Source of the DNA: an uncultured bacterium
GTDB taxonomy: Bacteria; Cyanobacteriota; Vampirovibrionia; Gastranaerophilales; Gastranaerophilaceae
NCBI GenBank assembly: GCA_902462155.1
Contig: CABQAQ010000001.1
Span: forward strand, 186,001 to 250,000
Length of the DNA stretch: 64,000 bases
Direction: 5' to 3'
Shown here: piece by piece, positions 9,174 to 18,638 of the stretch
How the letters are laid out: each line of letters opens with the position of its first letter
Position numbering within the stretch: the first letter of the stretch is position 1
Notes under the pieces: model-generated
Seen by the model: only the letters and a program-made list of their open reading frames with translations
Database searches by the model: none
What the model was told of the DNA's origin: nothing
Position numbers and translations under genes: made by a program

Positions 9174-11678
9174 TCATATTGAAATAAATTTTAAAGTTTT
9201 TATTTCAAAAGGTCTAAATTCTAAGGATTGATTTTTAACTATTTCAAGATCTTTTTCTAAAGAGGTACATTCAATGATCTTGAAATTATATTTATTTTCA
9301 AATAATTCTATTCGAACTGTTTCTATTGAATCATTAGTATTAAATAATCGTAGAATAATATTATTCAAATCATCAAGTTTTAAAGCAAGGAGAATAATAT
9401 TATCATTCTCAATATTAATAAAATGAAAAGGAGCCGATTCTTTTATAAAAGCTATAACAGGTTTATAGAATTGTTCTGAAATTTTATATAAATCTTTAGG
9501 CTGATTAGCAAAAGAAAAAGCCAAAGAAGCATGGATATTTCCAAGATTTTGAAGTTTAGGTACATCCAAAGGTGGTCCGGCCGGAGTTCCTCTTGCGGGG
9601 TTATTTTTATTAGAAATAATACCTGTTGATCTTAATATAGAAAATTTTAATTGGTTCTTAAAAATTTCAAAAGCATTAACACCATAAGTCAAGAACCCTA
9701 AATTTTGAGTAAAGACAAACTTTTCTAAAGGAAAGATATTAGTTTTTAATTCAATGCCTTTTTTCGCAGGAATATTTTCATAAATAGAATAATTATAGTC
9801 GTGGTTTCTTTTTATAATTTTACTCATATTATCTGCAAAAGTTGTATCGATATTGTTTTTTAGATTAAACATAATATTAAGCTTATGATTTAATGATTTG
9901 TTTTTAAAGCTTAAATTAAATTCTAAAAGTTCACTATACTTGTTTAAAATTAAGTCTAAATTTATTTTATGTAAATAAGTTTTTTTAGTTCTTCCTTTTA
10001 GAAAAGAATTTTGTGGAATATCTATATTATAAATAAGTCTTAAAATATTTTGAAACTTTCCTTTTTGTATTATTTTTGTACTTATTAATTTAGCAATAAT
10101 AGGCAGATCATCTTTTAAAGGTCCAAAGTTATAACTATCACCAATATCAGCTATATCTTCTATTAAAATAAAATCCTTTAAATATATATTATTTTTTTTA
10201 TTAAAAATATTTACTTTATCATCTTCTATAGTGATCTTTATAAAATCATTTTCTATAGAATTTTCGGATATATTAAAAGTTTTAGAAGTATCATTATTTA
10301 AATAATCATTAATATTAAAAGAAGAAATAGAAAAAGGTTTTAAATCGATAGCAGGTATCAAGTACTCATAAATATTTTTAAAATCCTCTGTAATAGGTAC
10401 TTGATTATTATTATATAATTTAAAATCAGAAAATCCTTTAAATTTAGAAACTAATTGTAGACCTTTTAATTTTTGTTCAGAATAAAATTTAACAACACCT
10501 CGATAATTAAAATTAGATAAATTAATAATAGATATATTGTTAGTACTATTAATTTCATTTTCATTTTTAAAGTTAGAAAAATCACGTATATTTCTTTTTA
10601 TAATACCATTAGATATTTGCTCAATTTTATTAAATCGAGTAATACAATCTTGAAAAACAGGATCAATAGAACACCCATAAATACTATCATGAGCTTGATT
10701 TTTTATTAGTAAATTATAAGCAAAATCAATTTCTTTTTGGTAAGATTTAGAATAATTTAGTTTAAAAAATAAACATTGAAGTACTTCAGCCAACCTTGTT
10801 AAATTCCATTGAGCTTTAGCATTTTTATATTTTAAAAGGAAATGAGAAGATAAAACTCCATCAAGTAAAAAGGTTGAAGAATTATCTCGAAATTCTCCTT
10901 TGTAAGAGCTTAGATTGTGTATAGAATAATTAGATTTAACTTCTTGTAAATAATCAAAAATTGAGCCTATAGTTATGTAGTAATTCTGTAAATGACTATT
11001 TATATGAATAATCTGATCTTTTATATTATGCTCTAAGCCTAAATGATCACCCCCTAAAGGTAAAAGAAGTAAATTAGAATTATTAGAATCAATTTTATTT
11101 AATTGATTTTCAATAAGTGTGGCTTTTTCTTTATAAGAAATATTCAAAGAAAGATAATCCTGAAAATATCCGGATTTTAGATTAATGACGTTAATACCAT
11201 CCCAAGAGAAGAATAAATCAGTTTTAGAACTAATGCCTCTCCAAAATAAAGCATCATATAATTTAAAACTTTTTAAAACAGAAGGGATCATCTCACTATG
11301 ACCAAAAGAATCAGCAATGTAACATAATTGATCAAAACAGTTAAGTTTATAAGAATAATCAAGACCTAATTTTAAATTACGTATAAAAGATTCTAAAGAT
11401 ACTAAAAAAGAATCACTTGAGCAAAAGAAAGGTCCAATGAATAGTTTTTTTTGATTAATTAAATTTTCAATACAAGATTTTTTTTCAGGATAAATTTCAA
11501 GATAATCTAAAAGAGCAGATACTTGTCCGTCAAAATAAAAAGAAGGTATTTGATTATGTAATAAAAGATCTAAAACAAGATCAAATATTTCAATTAATCT
11601 TAAACGAAATTCTTCAAATTCACGGTACCATTCTCGATCCCAATGAGTATGAATATAAGCTAATACTTTTTTCTTCAT
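9174..11678 (-). CDS. GH38-family alpha-mannosidase
   Basis: This 834-residue protein starts with the GH38 catalytic domain. His12 and Asp14 (HTHWDREW) match the zinc-binding H-x-D. Asp123 in ADSFGHSEMIP matches the catalytic nucleophile. A middle helical region includes NQAHDSIYGCS, typical of the family's H-D-x-x-x-G segment. A long beta-rich C-terminal half follows (about 400-834). The length fits bacterial alpha-mannosidases and mannosylglycerate hydrolases. No signal peptide is present, so it should act in the cytoplasm on imported mannosides or compatible solutes. The exact substrate cannot be read from sequence. It sits between an exported carbonic anhydrase gene (28 bases upstream) and a TPR gene. 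No sugar transporter or mannose kinase is adjacent. Confidence 0.9.
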   Translation of the reverse strand: MKKKVLAYIHTHWDREWYREFEEFRLRLIEIFDLVLDLLLHNQIPSFYFDGQVSALLDYLEIYPEKKSCIENLINQKKLFIGPFFCSSDSFLVSLESFIRNLKLGLDYSYKLNCFDQLCYIADSFGHSEMIPSVLKSFKLYDALFWRGISSKTDLFFSWDGINVINLKSGYFQDYLSLNISYKEKATLIENQLNKIDSNNSNLLLLPLGGDHLGLEHNIKDQIIHINSHLQNYYITIGSIFDYLQEVKSNYSIHNLSSYKGEFRDNSSTFLLDGVLSSHFLLKYKNAKAQWNLTRLAEVLQCLFFKLNYSKSYQKEIDFAYNLLIKNQAHDSIYGCSIDPVFQDCITRFNKIEQISNGIIKRNIRDFSNFKNENEINSTNNISIINLSNFNYRGVVKFYSEQKLKGLQLVSKFKGFSDFKLYNNNQVPITEDFKNIYEYLIPAIDLKPFSISSFNINDYLNNDTSKTFNISENSIENDFIKITIEDDKVNIFNKKNNIYLKDFILIEDIADIGDSYNFGPLKDDLPIIAKLISTKIIQKGKFQNILRLIYNIDIPQNSFLKGRTKKTYLHKINLDLILNKYSELLEFNLSFKNKSLNHKLNIMFNLKNNIDTTFADNMSKIIKRNHDYNYSIYENIPAKKGIELKTNIFPLEKFVFTQNLGFLTYGVNAFEIFKNQLKFSILRSTGIISNKNNPARGTPAGPPLDVPKLQNLGNIHASLAFSFANQPKDLYKISEQFYKPVIAFIKESAPFHFINIENDNIILLALKLDDLNNIILRLFNTNDSIETVRIELFENKYNFKIIECTSLEKDLEIVKNQSLEFRPFEIKTLKFISI

Positions 11679-11705
11679 ATACTTATTATTTTATACAAAG
11701 CAAAA

Positions 11706-12368
11706 TTATTTATCCATAAGAAATTCTACTTTACCTGAATCTAAATGATAATAAGCCGGAATAATTTTTAAACCTTTATTTTTAATATAGTCTTGCAAAA
11801 TAGAATCGGATTTAATAAGTAATTGTTGATTAAGGATTGCATTATTTTTGATAGTAGATACAAGCTTATCACCTTTTGGATTTTTATTATATAAATCTAA
11901 AGCAGGTTTAATAGAATCAGTAAGACTAGAAATAAAATCAGATTCTTGAACATTATTTAAAGTTGCAGTAACAGCGCCACAATCTTCGTGTCCCATAATA
12001 ATAACTAACTTTACGCCTAAGTGTACTACGGCATATTCAATACTACCGATAACGTGTTTATCAAGGACATTACCTGCATTTCTTATTTCAAAAAGATCTC
12101 CCAGACCTTGGTCAAAAATAATAGAAGGAGGTACACGAGAATCAGAACAAGTAAGTATAACCGCAAACGGATGTTGAGCTTTAATAAGGTTTTCTCTTCT
12201 TTTAACATTTTGATCAGGATGAAGTAGTTGCATTTTTTGGAAATGTTGGTTACCTATTTTAAGTTGAAGTAAAGCATCTTTAGCGGATAGATTATTGACA
12301 TTACCAGCAAATACAGGAGTTGAGAACGATAAACAAAGAGCAATCAGAATAGAAGATAAATATTTCAT
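11706..12368 (-). CDS. Exported beta-class carbonic anhydrase
   Basis: This 220-residue enzyme interconverts CO2 and bicarbonate. The beta-class zinc ligands are present: Cys74 with the Asp76-Arg78 dyad (TCSDSRVPP), then His127 and Cys130 (GHEDCGA). The N-terminus is a Sec signal peptide (about residues 1-21, ending PVFA), so the enzyme should act outside the cytoplasm, which is less common for beta-class enzymes. The ATG at 12368 is preferred because GAGG lies 9 nt upstream and the signal peptide then starts correctly. An in-frame start at 12407 would add 13 residues before it. It is the first gene of a possible operon with the GH38, TPR and mgtE genes. Confidence 0.9.
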   Translation of the reverse strand: MKYLSSILIALCLSFSTPVFAGNVNNLSAKDALLQLKIGNQHFQKMQLLHPDQNVKRRENLIKAQHPFAVILTCSDSRVPPSIIFDQGLGDLFEIRNAGNVLDKHVIGSIEYAVVHLGVKLVIIMGHEDCGAVTATLNNVQESDFISSLTDSIKPALDLYNKNPKGDKLVSTIKNNAILNQQLLIKSDSILQDYIKNKGLKIIPAYYHLDSGKVEFLMDK

Positions 12369-12401
12369 AATAATAACCTCGTAACTAGGAATATAAATAA
12401 A

Positions 12402-12427
12402 AAACAAAAAAAAGGGTCTGATGACCC
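12402..12427 (-). terminator. Intrinsic terminator after tRNA-Val
   Basis: On the minus strand, GGGTC-ATCA-GACCC is followed by a run of eight or more T. It lies just 10 bases after the tRNA 3' end and separates the tRNA from the carbonic anhydrase gene. Confidence 0.8.
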
Positions 12428-12437
12428 TACGAATAAG

Positions 12438-12513
12438 TGGTGGGCGTTAGAAGACTCGAACTTCTGACCCTCTCCTTGTAAGGGAGACGCTCTACCAACT
12501 GAGCTAAACGCCC
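12438..12513 (-). tRNA. tRNA-Val (anticodon TAC)
   Basis: On the minus strand a complete cloverleaf can be folded. The 7-bp acceptor stem is GGGCGTT/AACGCCC. The D arm contains AGCTCAGTTGGTAGAGC. The anticodon loop is CTTACAA with anticodon TAC. The T arm contains GTTCGAGTC. Discriminator A is at 12441 and an encoded CCA at 12438-12440. The terminator at 12402-12427 follows. Confidence 0.95.
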
Positions 12514-12675
12514 TTTGAATAATATTATAATACTTGCTGAAATTTTTAAGTCAAGTAGTTTTTTAAATAGTTAATAAAACTTTATTAAAATTTTGCAAAA
12601 AGAGTTTTTTTTTTATAATATATTATAATAGTATTAATGATATAATATATAAAAATTGAAAAAGGAAAAATAATA

Positions 12676-13002
12676 TTGAATAGTGTAGTGTTAGTAGGAA
12701 GATGTGGCCAAGATCCTGATATGAAATATTTTGAATCAGGTAAAGTAAAAACAACATTTTCTTTAGCTGTAAATCGTTGGGATTCAAGATCAAAGTCCGA
12801 AGTAACAGATTGGTTTAATGTAGAATTTTGGGATAAAACAGCAGAAGTTGCCGGTGAATATGTAAAAAAAGGTAGGCTGGTTGCTGTAGATGGCAGATTA
12901 CTTTTAAGTAAATGGTCTTCTCCAAACGGTGAACAAAGAGAAAGATATCTTGTTAGAGGTAACAATTTAAGATTATTATCAGGTTCAAAATCAGAAAATT
13001 AA
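12676..13002 (+). CDS. ssb: Single-stranded DNA-binding protein, short form
   Basis: This 108-residue protein is an SSB OB-fold: NSVVLVGRCGQDPDMKYF at the start, FSLAVNRW, then TDWFNVEFWDKTAEVAGEYVKKG and VAVDGRL. It should bind single-stranded DNA during replication and repair. The start is a TTG at 12676 with AAAGGA about 9 nt upstream; no ATG is nearby. The protein stops right after the OB fold (LRLLSGSKSEN) and lacks the flexible linker and acidic D-D-x-I-P-F tip that recruits partner enzymes in most SSBs. It may be a second, specialised SSB or a truncated main one. The DUF1537 gene starts 22 bases downstream. Confidence 0.9.
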   Translation: MNSVVLVGRCGQDPDMKYFESGKVKTTFSLAVNRWDSRSKSEVTDWFNVEFWDKTAEVAGEYVKKGRLVAVDGRLLLSKWSSPNGEQRERYLVRGNNLRLLSGSKSEN

Positions 13003-13024
13003 ATAGTCTATATAAGGTGCTAAT

Positions 13025-14335
13025 ATGTTGGTTTCTAACTTGATTGGTATTATAGCAGATGACTTAACAGGAGCTAATGATACTGCTTTACAGTTCCATT
13101 TAAAAGGTTGTAATACTCAAATTTTATTAGATATAGAGTATAAAGAAACAAAAACGTCTTATACTCAAGCTTGGGCTATAGCTGTTGATTCTAGAAATTC
13201 AGATCCTGATTTAGCCTTAAAAAAAACTACTATAGCTACAAAAAATTTGAAAAATAATTTTAATGTCGAATATTTTTATAAAAAAATTGATTCTACTTTA
13301 AGAGGGAACATAGCACAAGAAGTAATGGCTATGTTAGAAGTTTTAAATGTTGATGCTGCTGTTATAGCACCGGCATTTCCTAATGAGGGAAGAATTACAA
13401 TAGGTGGATATCATCTATTAAAAGGTGTTCCTATCGAAAGAACAGAATTAGCTCGAGATCCATACTCTCCTATTTATGAGTCTTATATCCCTACTATTTT
13501 AAAAAATCAACTACCTTCAGAACAAGAAAGCTTAATAGGATTGGTTGATTTTCAGACTGTATTAAAAGGAGCTGGTCCTATTCTTATGAAATTAAAGGAA
13601 CTTATATCCAATGGGAAAAAATTAATTGTAATAGATGCTGCTTCTATTGTTGATTTAGAGCAGATATCATTAGCAATTGGTAAAATTAATCATAAAATTT
13701 TACCTTGTGGTTCAGCCGGCTTAGCTCAAGCTTTATGTAATATCTGGTTACCGGATATGAAAAATCATCATATAAACAAAAAAATCCCAAAATTACCTAA
13801 GCTTATTATTTCAGGTAGTTCTACTGACTTAACTTTTACTCAGATTAAAAAGTTAGAAGATGAGTTTGATAATATTTATTCTATTGCTTTAACTGTTGAT
13901 GATATTTTAAATTTTTGTGATCAAGAATATTTAGATTCTATAAAATCTAGGATAAAAGAGCATTTATCTTATGGGAAAAATGTTATAGTTCATACTTCAG
14001 GTATAAAATGCAGTGCGGATCAGATGAATCTAATTAATTTAGATTATGAGTTATCTAAAGAAAAATTTTCTAATATTATTTCTGATTATTTAGCTATACT
14101 TACCAAGCAAATTGTTAGTAATTTAGATTTAATATTAATCTTAATTGGAGGAGAAACTTCTTTTAAGTGTTGTGAAGCTATAAATAGTCAAGAATTACAA
14201 GTCGTAGATCAAGTTACGCCGACTATTCCTTTATGTATAGATCATAAAGCTCAATGGATTGTTACAAAATCCGGTAATTTAGGTAACTCAAATACATTAA
14301 TTGAAATTTTAAGGTATTTTGAAAAACATGAATAA
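13025..14335 (+). CDS. Four-carbon acid sugar kinase family protein (DUF1537)
   Basis: This 436-residue protein has both halves of the DUF1537 fold. The N-terminal sugar-binding part has IGIIADDLTGANDTALQF (residues 7-24) and KKIDSTLRGN. The C-terminal nucleotide-binding part has ISGSSTDLT and IGGETSFKC. Family members phosphorylate D-threonate, D-erythronate or related acids at O-4, using ATP. It overlaps the PdxA-like dehydrogenase gene by 8 bases. This pairing is typical of four-carbon acid degradation (kinase then 4-phospho-acid dehydrogenase, yielding dihydroxyacetone phosphate). The third partner and a transporter are not adjacent, and the true substrate is uncertain. AAGGTG precedes the ATG. 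Confidence 0.85.
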   Translation: MLVSNLIGIIADDLTGANDTALQFHLKGCNTQILLDIEYKETKTSYTQAWAIAVDSRNSDPDLALKKTTIATKNLKNNFNVEYFYKKIDSTLRGNIAQEVMAMLEVLNVDAAVIAPAFPNEGRITIGGYHLLKGVPIERTELARDPYSPIYESYIPTILKNQLPSEQESLIGLVDFQTVLKGAGPILMKLKELISNGKKLIVIDAASIVDLEQISLAIGKINHKILPCGSAGLAQALCNIWLPDMKNHHINKKIPKLPKLIISGSSTDLTFTQIKKLEDEFDNIYSIALTVDDILNFCDQEYLDSIKSRIKEHLSYGKNVIVHTSGIKCSADQMNLINLDYELSKEKFSNIISDYLAILTKQIVSNLDLILILIGGETSFKCCEAINSQELQVVDQVTPTIPLCIDHKAQWIVTKSGNLGNSNTLIEILRYFEKHE

Positions 14336-15293
14336 TAAAAAAATAGCTATTACTTTAGGCGATATAAATGGTGTATCAATTGAAGTTGTAATTAAAGCTT
14401 TAAATAGTCTTAATTTATCAGAGGATCAGATTATTTTGATAGGATCCAAAAAAGCTTTAGATTTTCATCAAAATTTATTAAATATTAAGTTAAATAAAAA
14501 TTATAATATTTTTAATATTGATGATTTTTTAGATATTGATATAGAACCAAATGATATTAAAATAGGAAAAGATACAAAATTAAGTGGAATTGTATCTTAT
14601 AGTTCTATAAAAAAAGCTTGTGAATTAGCTTTAAATAATGAAATAAATGGTATAGTAACAGCACCTGTATCAAAAAATGCTTTAAATATGGCGGGGTATA
14701 ATTTTAATGGACAAACAGAGATTCTGCAATATTTTTTAGGTAATTTAAATAAAAAAGCACAGATGTTATTTGTAGCAAATAATTTTAGGGTTTTACTTTT
14801 GACAAGACATCTTCCATTAAAAGATGTATACAAACAAATTAATGAAGAAATGATTTATTCAAACATTTATAATATTAATGAAATTTTAAAGAATATATTT
14901 AAAATAAAGGAACCTAAAATAGCAATATGTTCTTTAAATCCGCACGCTGGTGAGAACGGACTTCTTGGAACAGAAGAGCAAGATGTATTTTTACCGGCTA
15001 TAAAGAAATTAAACTCTCAAGGTATCAAAGTAACTGATCCAATGCCTGCGGATACTTTATTTACTAAGGTTAAAGATAATATATATGATTGTTTTATAAG
15101 CTGTTATCATGATCAAGGTTTGATTCCTATAAAATTATTAGCTATTCAAAATACAGTAAATTTGACAGTAGGCTTAGATATTTTAAGAAGTTCTCCGGCA
15201 CACGGTACTGCTTTTGACATTGCGGGTAAAAATATAGCTGATGAAAAAAGTATGATTGAATCAATAAAGTTACTATTCAAGCTTATAAGCTAA
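14328..15293 (+). CDS. PdxA-family 4-phospho-acid dehydrogenase
   Basis: This 321-residue protein belongs to the PdxA family of NAD-dependent dehydrogenases/decarboxylases. Three metal-binding His positions are visible: TRHLPL, LNPHAGENG and YHDQGLIP. The usual G-H-T-E substrate motif reads GQTE here (NFNGQTEIL), so one active-site His is Gln. PdxA proper makes the pyridoxal phosphate precursor. PdxA2 forms act on 4-phospho-D-threonate or -erythronate. The 8-base overlap with the DUF1537 kinase gene favours the second role. ATG 14328 is preferred; a TTG at 14319 is an alternative. The 3' end overlaps the convergent methyltransferase gene by 21 bases. Confidence 0.85.
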   Translation: MNNKKIAITLGDINGVSIEVVIKALNSLNLSEDQIILIGSKKALDFHQNLLNIKLNKNYNIFNIDDFLDIDIEPNDIKIGKDTKLSGIVSYSSIKKACELALNNEINGIVTAPVSKNALNMAGYNFNGQTEILQYFLGNLNKKAQMLFVANNFRVLLLTRHLPLKDVYKQINEEMIYSNIYNINEILKNIFKIKEPKIAICSLNPHAGENGLLGTEEQDVFLPAIKKLNSQGIKVTDPMPADTLFTKVKDNIYDCFISCYHDQGLIPIKLLAIQNTVNLTVGLDILRSSPAHGTAFDIAGKNIADEKSMIESIKLLFKLIS

Positions 15294-15854
15294 AAGTAGT
15301 CCGGCTGGCAGGTCTAAGATTTGTACTTGATATTTTGGATTATTTTTTATAGCCTCTACAAAAGGTGCAACTTTTTCAGCATGGGATATTATATTATCAG
15401 CTAAAATTATACCGTTTTTCTTTAATAGTTTATCTGTAATATTATAATAATCGATATATTCTCTTTTATTTGCATCTATAAATACACAATCAAACTCTTG
15501 ATTAAGTCCATTAAGTACATCAATAGCTGAACCTTGTTTTATTGTTATAATATCATCTACATTGCATTTTCTAAAATTTTCTTTAGCTAACTTAATACGT
15601 TTTTCATAATATTCAATAGTTGTTAAATGACCTTGTGTTTCTTTTAATGCTTTAGCAATCCATATACCTGAGTAGCCATTTGAAGTACCTATTTCTAATA
15701 TATTTTTTTTATTAGTCATTTTTATTAACATATTTATAAAATTAGCAGTATCAAAAGATATATTCCAGAACTCTTTTGATGTAGATTCAAGTTGACGTAA
15801 CAACTGTTCTGTTTGGATGTTTTGATTGTTTATATTATTATTTTCATTATTCAT
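15273..15854 (-). CDS. O-methyltransferase (family 3, SAM-dependent)
   Basis: This 193-residue protein has an N-rich N-terminus, then a Rossmann methyltransferase fold. Motif I is ILEIGTSNGYSGIWIAKAL (about residues 55-73). The acidic end of beta-2 (TIEYYEKRI) binds the SAM ribose. FDCVFIDANKREY resembles the metal-binding D-A-N/D-K-x-x-Y motif of catechol/caffeoyl-CoA-type O-methyltransferases. The substrate is unknown. It starts 4 bases after the stop of the propeller-protein gene and is likely the last gene of a grpE-dnaJ-propeller-methyltransferase operon. It is convergent with the PdxA-like gene and overlaps it by 21 bases. Confidence 0.85.
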   Translation of the reverse strand: MNNENNNINNQNIQTEQLLRQLESTSKEFWNISFDTANFINMLIKMTNKKNILEIGTSNGYSGIWIAKALKETQGHLTTIEYYEKRIKLAKENFRKCNVDDIITIKQGSAIDVLNGLNQEFDCVFIDANKREYIDYYNITDKLLKKNGIILADNIISHAEKVAPFVEAIKNNPKYQVQILDLPAGLLLAYKLE

Positions 15855-15858
15855 AAGG

Positions 15859-17487
15859 TTATTTTCGATCTCTTTTTTTTACTAATGTTAGACCTGTAAT
15901 TTTCGTATTTATAGGCACTTTTTGAAGTACCGCTTGTTTTTTTAGATCAAAAACAATATAACTGTTTTCAGATATATTTGTAATGATAGCAAGATTAGAA
16001 TTATCTATAGGTATTATATTATTACAAAAACCTAAAGTAGGTAATTTAATTTTTTTAGTAACTATTCCGCTTTGAGAATTTATTATATTAATCTCATTAT
16101 TTGAGGCGGAAAGTACAAAAATTAAATCATCATAAATTATCATATCAACAGGTTTAGGGGACACATTTATTGATTTTTTAAACTGTGCTCTTATATCAGT
16201 ATTAGATTTATTTTCTGTGGATGAATTATCATATTGTTTTTTGAATATATCAACATTTGTCTTTTTATATTTATTACTGAATTTTAATCGAGTAGATAAT
16301 TTTTCAGATTTAGCTAATTCCTTAGAAACATCTTCTTGTGTTCTTCCTTTACGTATCTGATTGATTATATATTCCTCTTTTGTTTCAGGTGAGCTAGTTA
16401 ATTTTAGGTGATCAAGAATATTTCTTGTACGAACCAATATATAAAGATCATCTCCTTTATTGAGAATTTTTGATACATTAGGATATTTATCTAAAGCTGT
16501 AATTTTATAATTTTCTTTTAACTCTATAAAATATAAAATTGATGTTAATTTATCAATATAAAATAATTTAGATCCATCATCAGATAAACATATCTTTGTA
16601 GGCGATCCGAGTACTTTTATTTTTTCTATTAGCATTACACTTTGGTTATCAATTTTGAATATATAATTATCCTCATCAGAAGAAATATAGGCAACATTTT
16701 TATTATTATCAATAACCATTTCATTAGGTTGTAAATCAAGATCGATTTGTCGTACTATTTTTTCATCATCTACACTGATTACATCAATAGTTTTTTTATT
16801 TGTTGATATTATATATAGTAAAGAATCATTATTAATAGCTTTAATATCTTTAGGTATTTCGTTAAGAGTAAAAGAATATATGGGATTAAGGAGAGAAGAA
16901 TCAAAAACATTAATAATTTTTGAATTATAATCACGAACAAAGTAAAGAGTATTTTTAAGAGCCTCAATAGGATTAATATATATTTTTTTAGCAATAACAA
17001 ATTGTTTTTGAGGTAACACTTCAGATTCTAAAGGTATATCTAAATTACCCATAATGCCTTTTAGATGATCAGGAACAATCAATCCTGAAGGAACCAGCAT
17101 ATTTTGAGGTAATAGTCCGGTTTTTATTGTCATAGGAATATTTTGACAAGGAGAAAACGTAACTTTATTATTTTTTAATTCAATCAGTTTTAATAAAGCA
17201 TAATTATTGTTAAATAGAATAATTTGAGGTAGCTCTTTAAGCTTTTTTTTATTTGAAGGATAAGTATAAGATATTGAAAGTTGTTTTACATCATTAACCA
17301 AAGCCGGAGTCAATGGTAGATAGCGTATCCCATTACTAAGAGTAATAAGACCATCAAATCTAATTTCAACTTTTGGATCTTCTTTTCGTAAAAATTTTCG
17401 TATATCCTCATTCAATGTCATAGAATATACATAGCTAATATTACATAAAAGAATAAAAATAGCTAAAATAAATTTAAAAAATTTCAT
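15859..17487 (-). CDS. Exported beta-propeller (YncE-like) protein
   Basis: This protein of about 542 residues begins with a Sec signal peptide (MKFFKFILAIFILLCNISYV, cleavage near residue 23). Its N-terminal region, up to about residue 170, is not recognised. From there to the end there are repeated four-stranded blade-like units with D-x-x-x-x-x-I-x-V-I-D/N patterns (for example DDEKIVRQIDL, SQSGIVTKKIKL). This suggests a seven-bladed or similar propeller interrupted by a polar insertion at about 350-430. It should act in the periplasm or at the surface; the ligand is unknown. ATG 17487 is chosen for the signal peptide. A GTG at 17496, directly after the dnaJ stop, adds three residues. Confidence 0.7.
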   Translation of the reverse strand: MKFFKFILAIFILLCNISYVYSMTLNEDIRKFLRKEDPKVEIRFDGLITLSNGIRYLPLTPALVNDVKQLSISYTYPSNKKKLKELPQIILFNNNYALLKLIELKNNKVTFSPCQNIPMTIKTGLLPQNMLVPSGLIVPDHLKGIMGNLDIPLESEVLPQKQFVIAKKIYINPIEALKNTLYFVRDYNSKIINVFDSSLLNPIYSFTLNEIPKDIKAINNDSLLYIISTNKKTIDVISVDDEKIVRQIDLDLQPNEMVIDNNKNVAYISSDEDNYIFKIDNQSVMLIEKIKVLGSPTKICLSDDGSKLFYIDKLTSILYFIELKENYKITALDKYPNVSKILNKGDDLYILVRTRNILDHLKLTSSPETKEEYIINQIRKGRTQEDVSKELAKSEKLSTRLKFSNKYKKTNVDIFKKQYDNSSTENKSNTDIRAQFKKSINVSPKPVDMIIYDDLIFVLSASNNEINIINSQSGIVTKKIKLPTLGFCNNIIPIDNSNLAIITNISENSYIVFDLKKQAVLQKVPINTKITGLTLVKKRDRK

Positions 17488-17496
17488 TTTTATCAC

Positions 17497-18630
17497 TCAC
17501 ACGTTATGAAGTACATTTTTGACTTTATCTAAAAGACTTTCATTATGTTGTTTTTTAGATATTGAAAGTTCATAAAGTTTTGAATACAATTTTTTTTCTT
17601 CTTCAGATAGGTTTGTAGGTGTTTTAACAATAACTTCAATTAGATGATCACCTCTTTGAGAAGAAGACCCGATAACAGGTACGCCGTGATGTTTTAGAGT
17701 TAAAATTTTAGAGGATTGAGTACCGGCAGGGATATTAAGTTTTTTAACACCTTCAAGAGTATTTACATCTATTTCATCGCCTAAAACCGCTTGAGGCATT
17801 GAAACTTCTACTTTTGAATATATATTGTATCCATCACGTGAAAATTCTGTATTATTTTTAACAAAAATAACAATATAAAGATCTCCGGCAGGTCCACCAT
17901 TAAACCCACAATCGCCTTCTGAAGAAACTCTTATTTTTGATCCATTATCTACACCGTGAGGAATTTTTACTTTTAAAACTTTTTCTTTTTCTACAAAACC
18001 TGTTCCATTACATTCTTTACAAGGTGTAGTAATTTTTTGTCCTGTACCATTACAATCCGGACAATCTGTAATTTGAGTAAAATGCCCTAAAGCAGTACGA
18101 GTAGTCTGTTGAATCTGACCGTGTCCTTTACACGTTGGACAAATACTTGCTGTTGTTCCAGGTTCTGTTTTGCTACCTTTACATCTTGGACAAAGTTCGC
18201 TATGTTGTATTTTTATTTCTTTTTCTACACCAAAAACAGCTTCTTGAAATTCAAGTTCTATATCTACTCTTAAGTCCGAACCTCTTGTTGGTCTATTTGG
18301 ATTTCCTCTTGTACTTGAAGAAAATCCTCCGTAATTTCCAAATAAACTTTCAAATATATCATTAATGCTACCAAATCCATAATCAAACGGACCAGAATTT
18401 GAAAAACCAGCATTTTTTAGACCATCTTCTCCATAATTGTCATACAATGCTCGCTTATCATCATCCATCAATGTTTCATATGCTTTCCCTAATTCTTTAA
18501 ATTTTTCTTCTGCATCAGGTGCTTTATTTATATCCGGATGACACTCCCTTGCTTTTTTCCTAAACGCACGTTTTATCTCATCTTTTGAGGCATTACGTTC
18601 TACCCCAAGTATTTCATAATAGTTTGACAT
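17497..18630 (-). CDS. dnaJ: Chaperone DnaJ
   Basis: This 377-residue DnaJ (Hsp40) stimulates the ATPase of DnaK and delivers substrates. All domains are present. The J domain is at 1-70 with the HPD tripeptide (CHPDINKAP). A Gly/Phe-rich linker follows at about 75-115. Four C-x-x-C-x-G-x-x/G zinc motifs lie at about 147-215 (CPRCKGS, CPTCKGHG, CPDCNGTG, CKECNGTG). The C-terminal substrate-binding domains end near residue 350. The length is typical. It lies 8 bases after grpE and directly before the exported propeller-protein gene. dnaK is not in the window next to this pair. Confidence 0.97.
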   Translation of the reverse strand: MSNYYEILGVERNASKDEIKRAFRKKARECHPDINKAPDAEEKFKELGKAYETLMDDDKRALYDNYGEDGLKNAGFSNSGPFDYGFGSINDIFESLFGNYGGFSSSTRGNPNRPTRGSDLRVDIELEFQEAVFGVEKEIKIQHSELCPRCKGSKTEPGTTASICPTCKGHGQIQQTTRTALGHFTQITDCPDCNGTGQKITTPCKECNGTGFVEKEKVLKVKIPHGVDNGSKIRVSSEGDCGFNGGPAGDLYIVIFVKNNTEFSRDGYNIYSKVEVSMPQAVLGDEIDVNTLEGVKKLNIPAGTQSSKILTLKHHGVPVIGSSSQRGDHLIEVIVKTPTNLSEEEKKLYSKLYELSISKKQHNESLLDKVKNVLHNV

Positions 18631-18638
18631 TTATCCCC

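Noticed and set aside
12585..12965. A 126-residue minus-strand frame over ssb
   Set aside because: The plus-strand frame encodes an obvious SSB OB fold; the other is a shadow.
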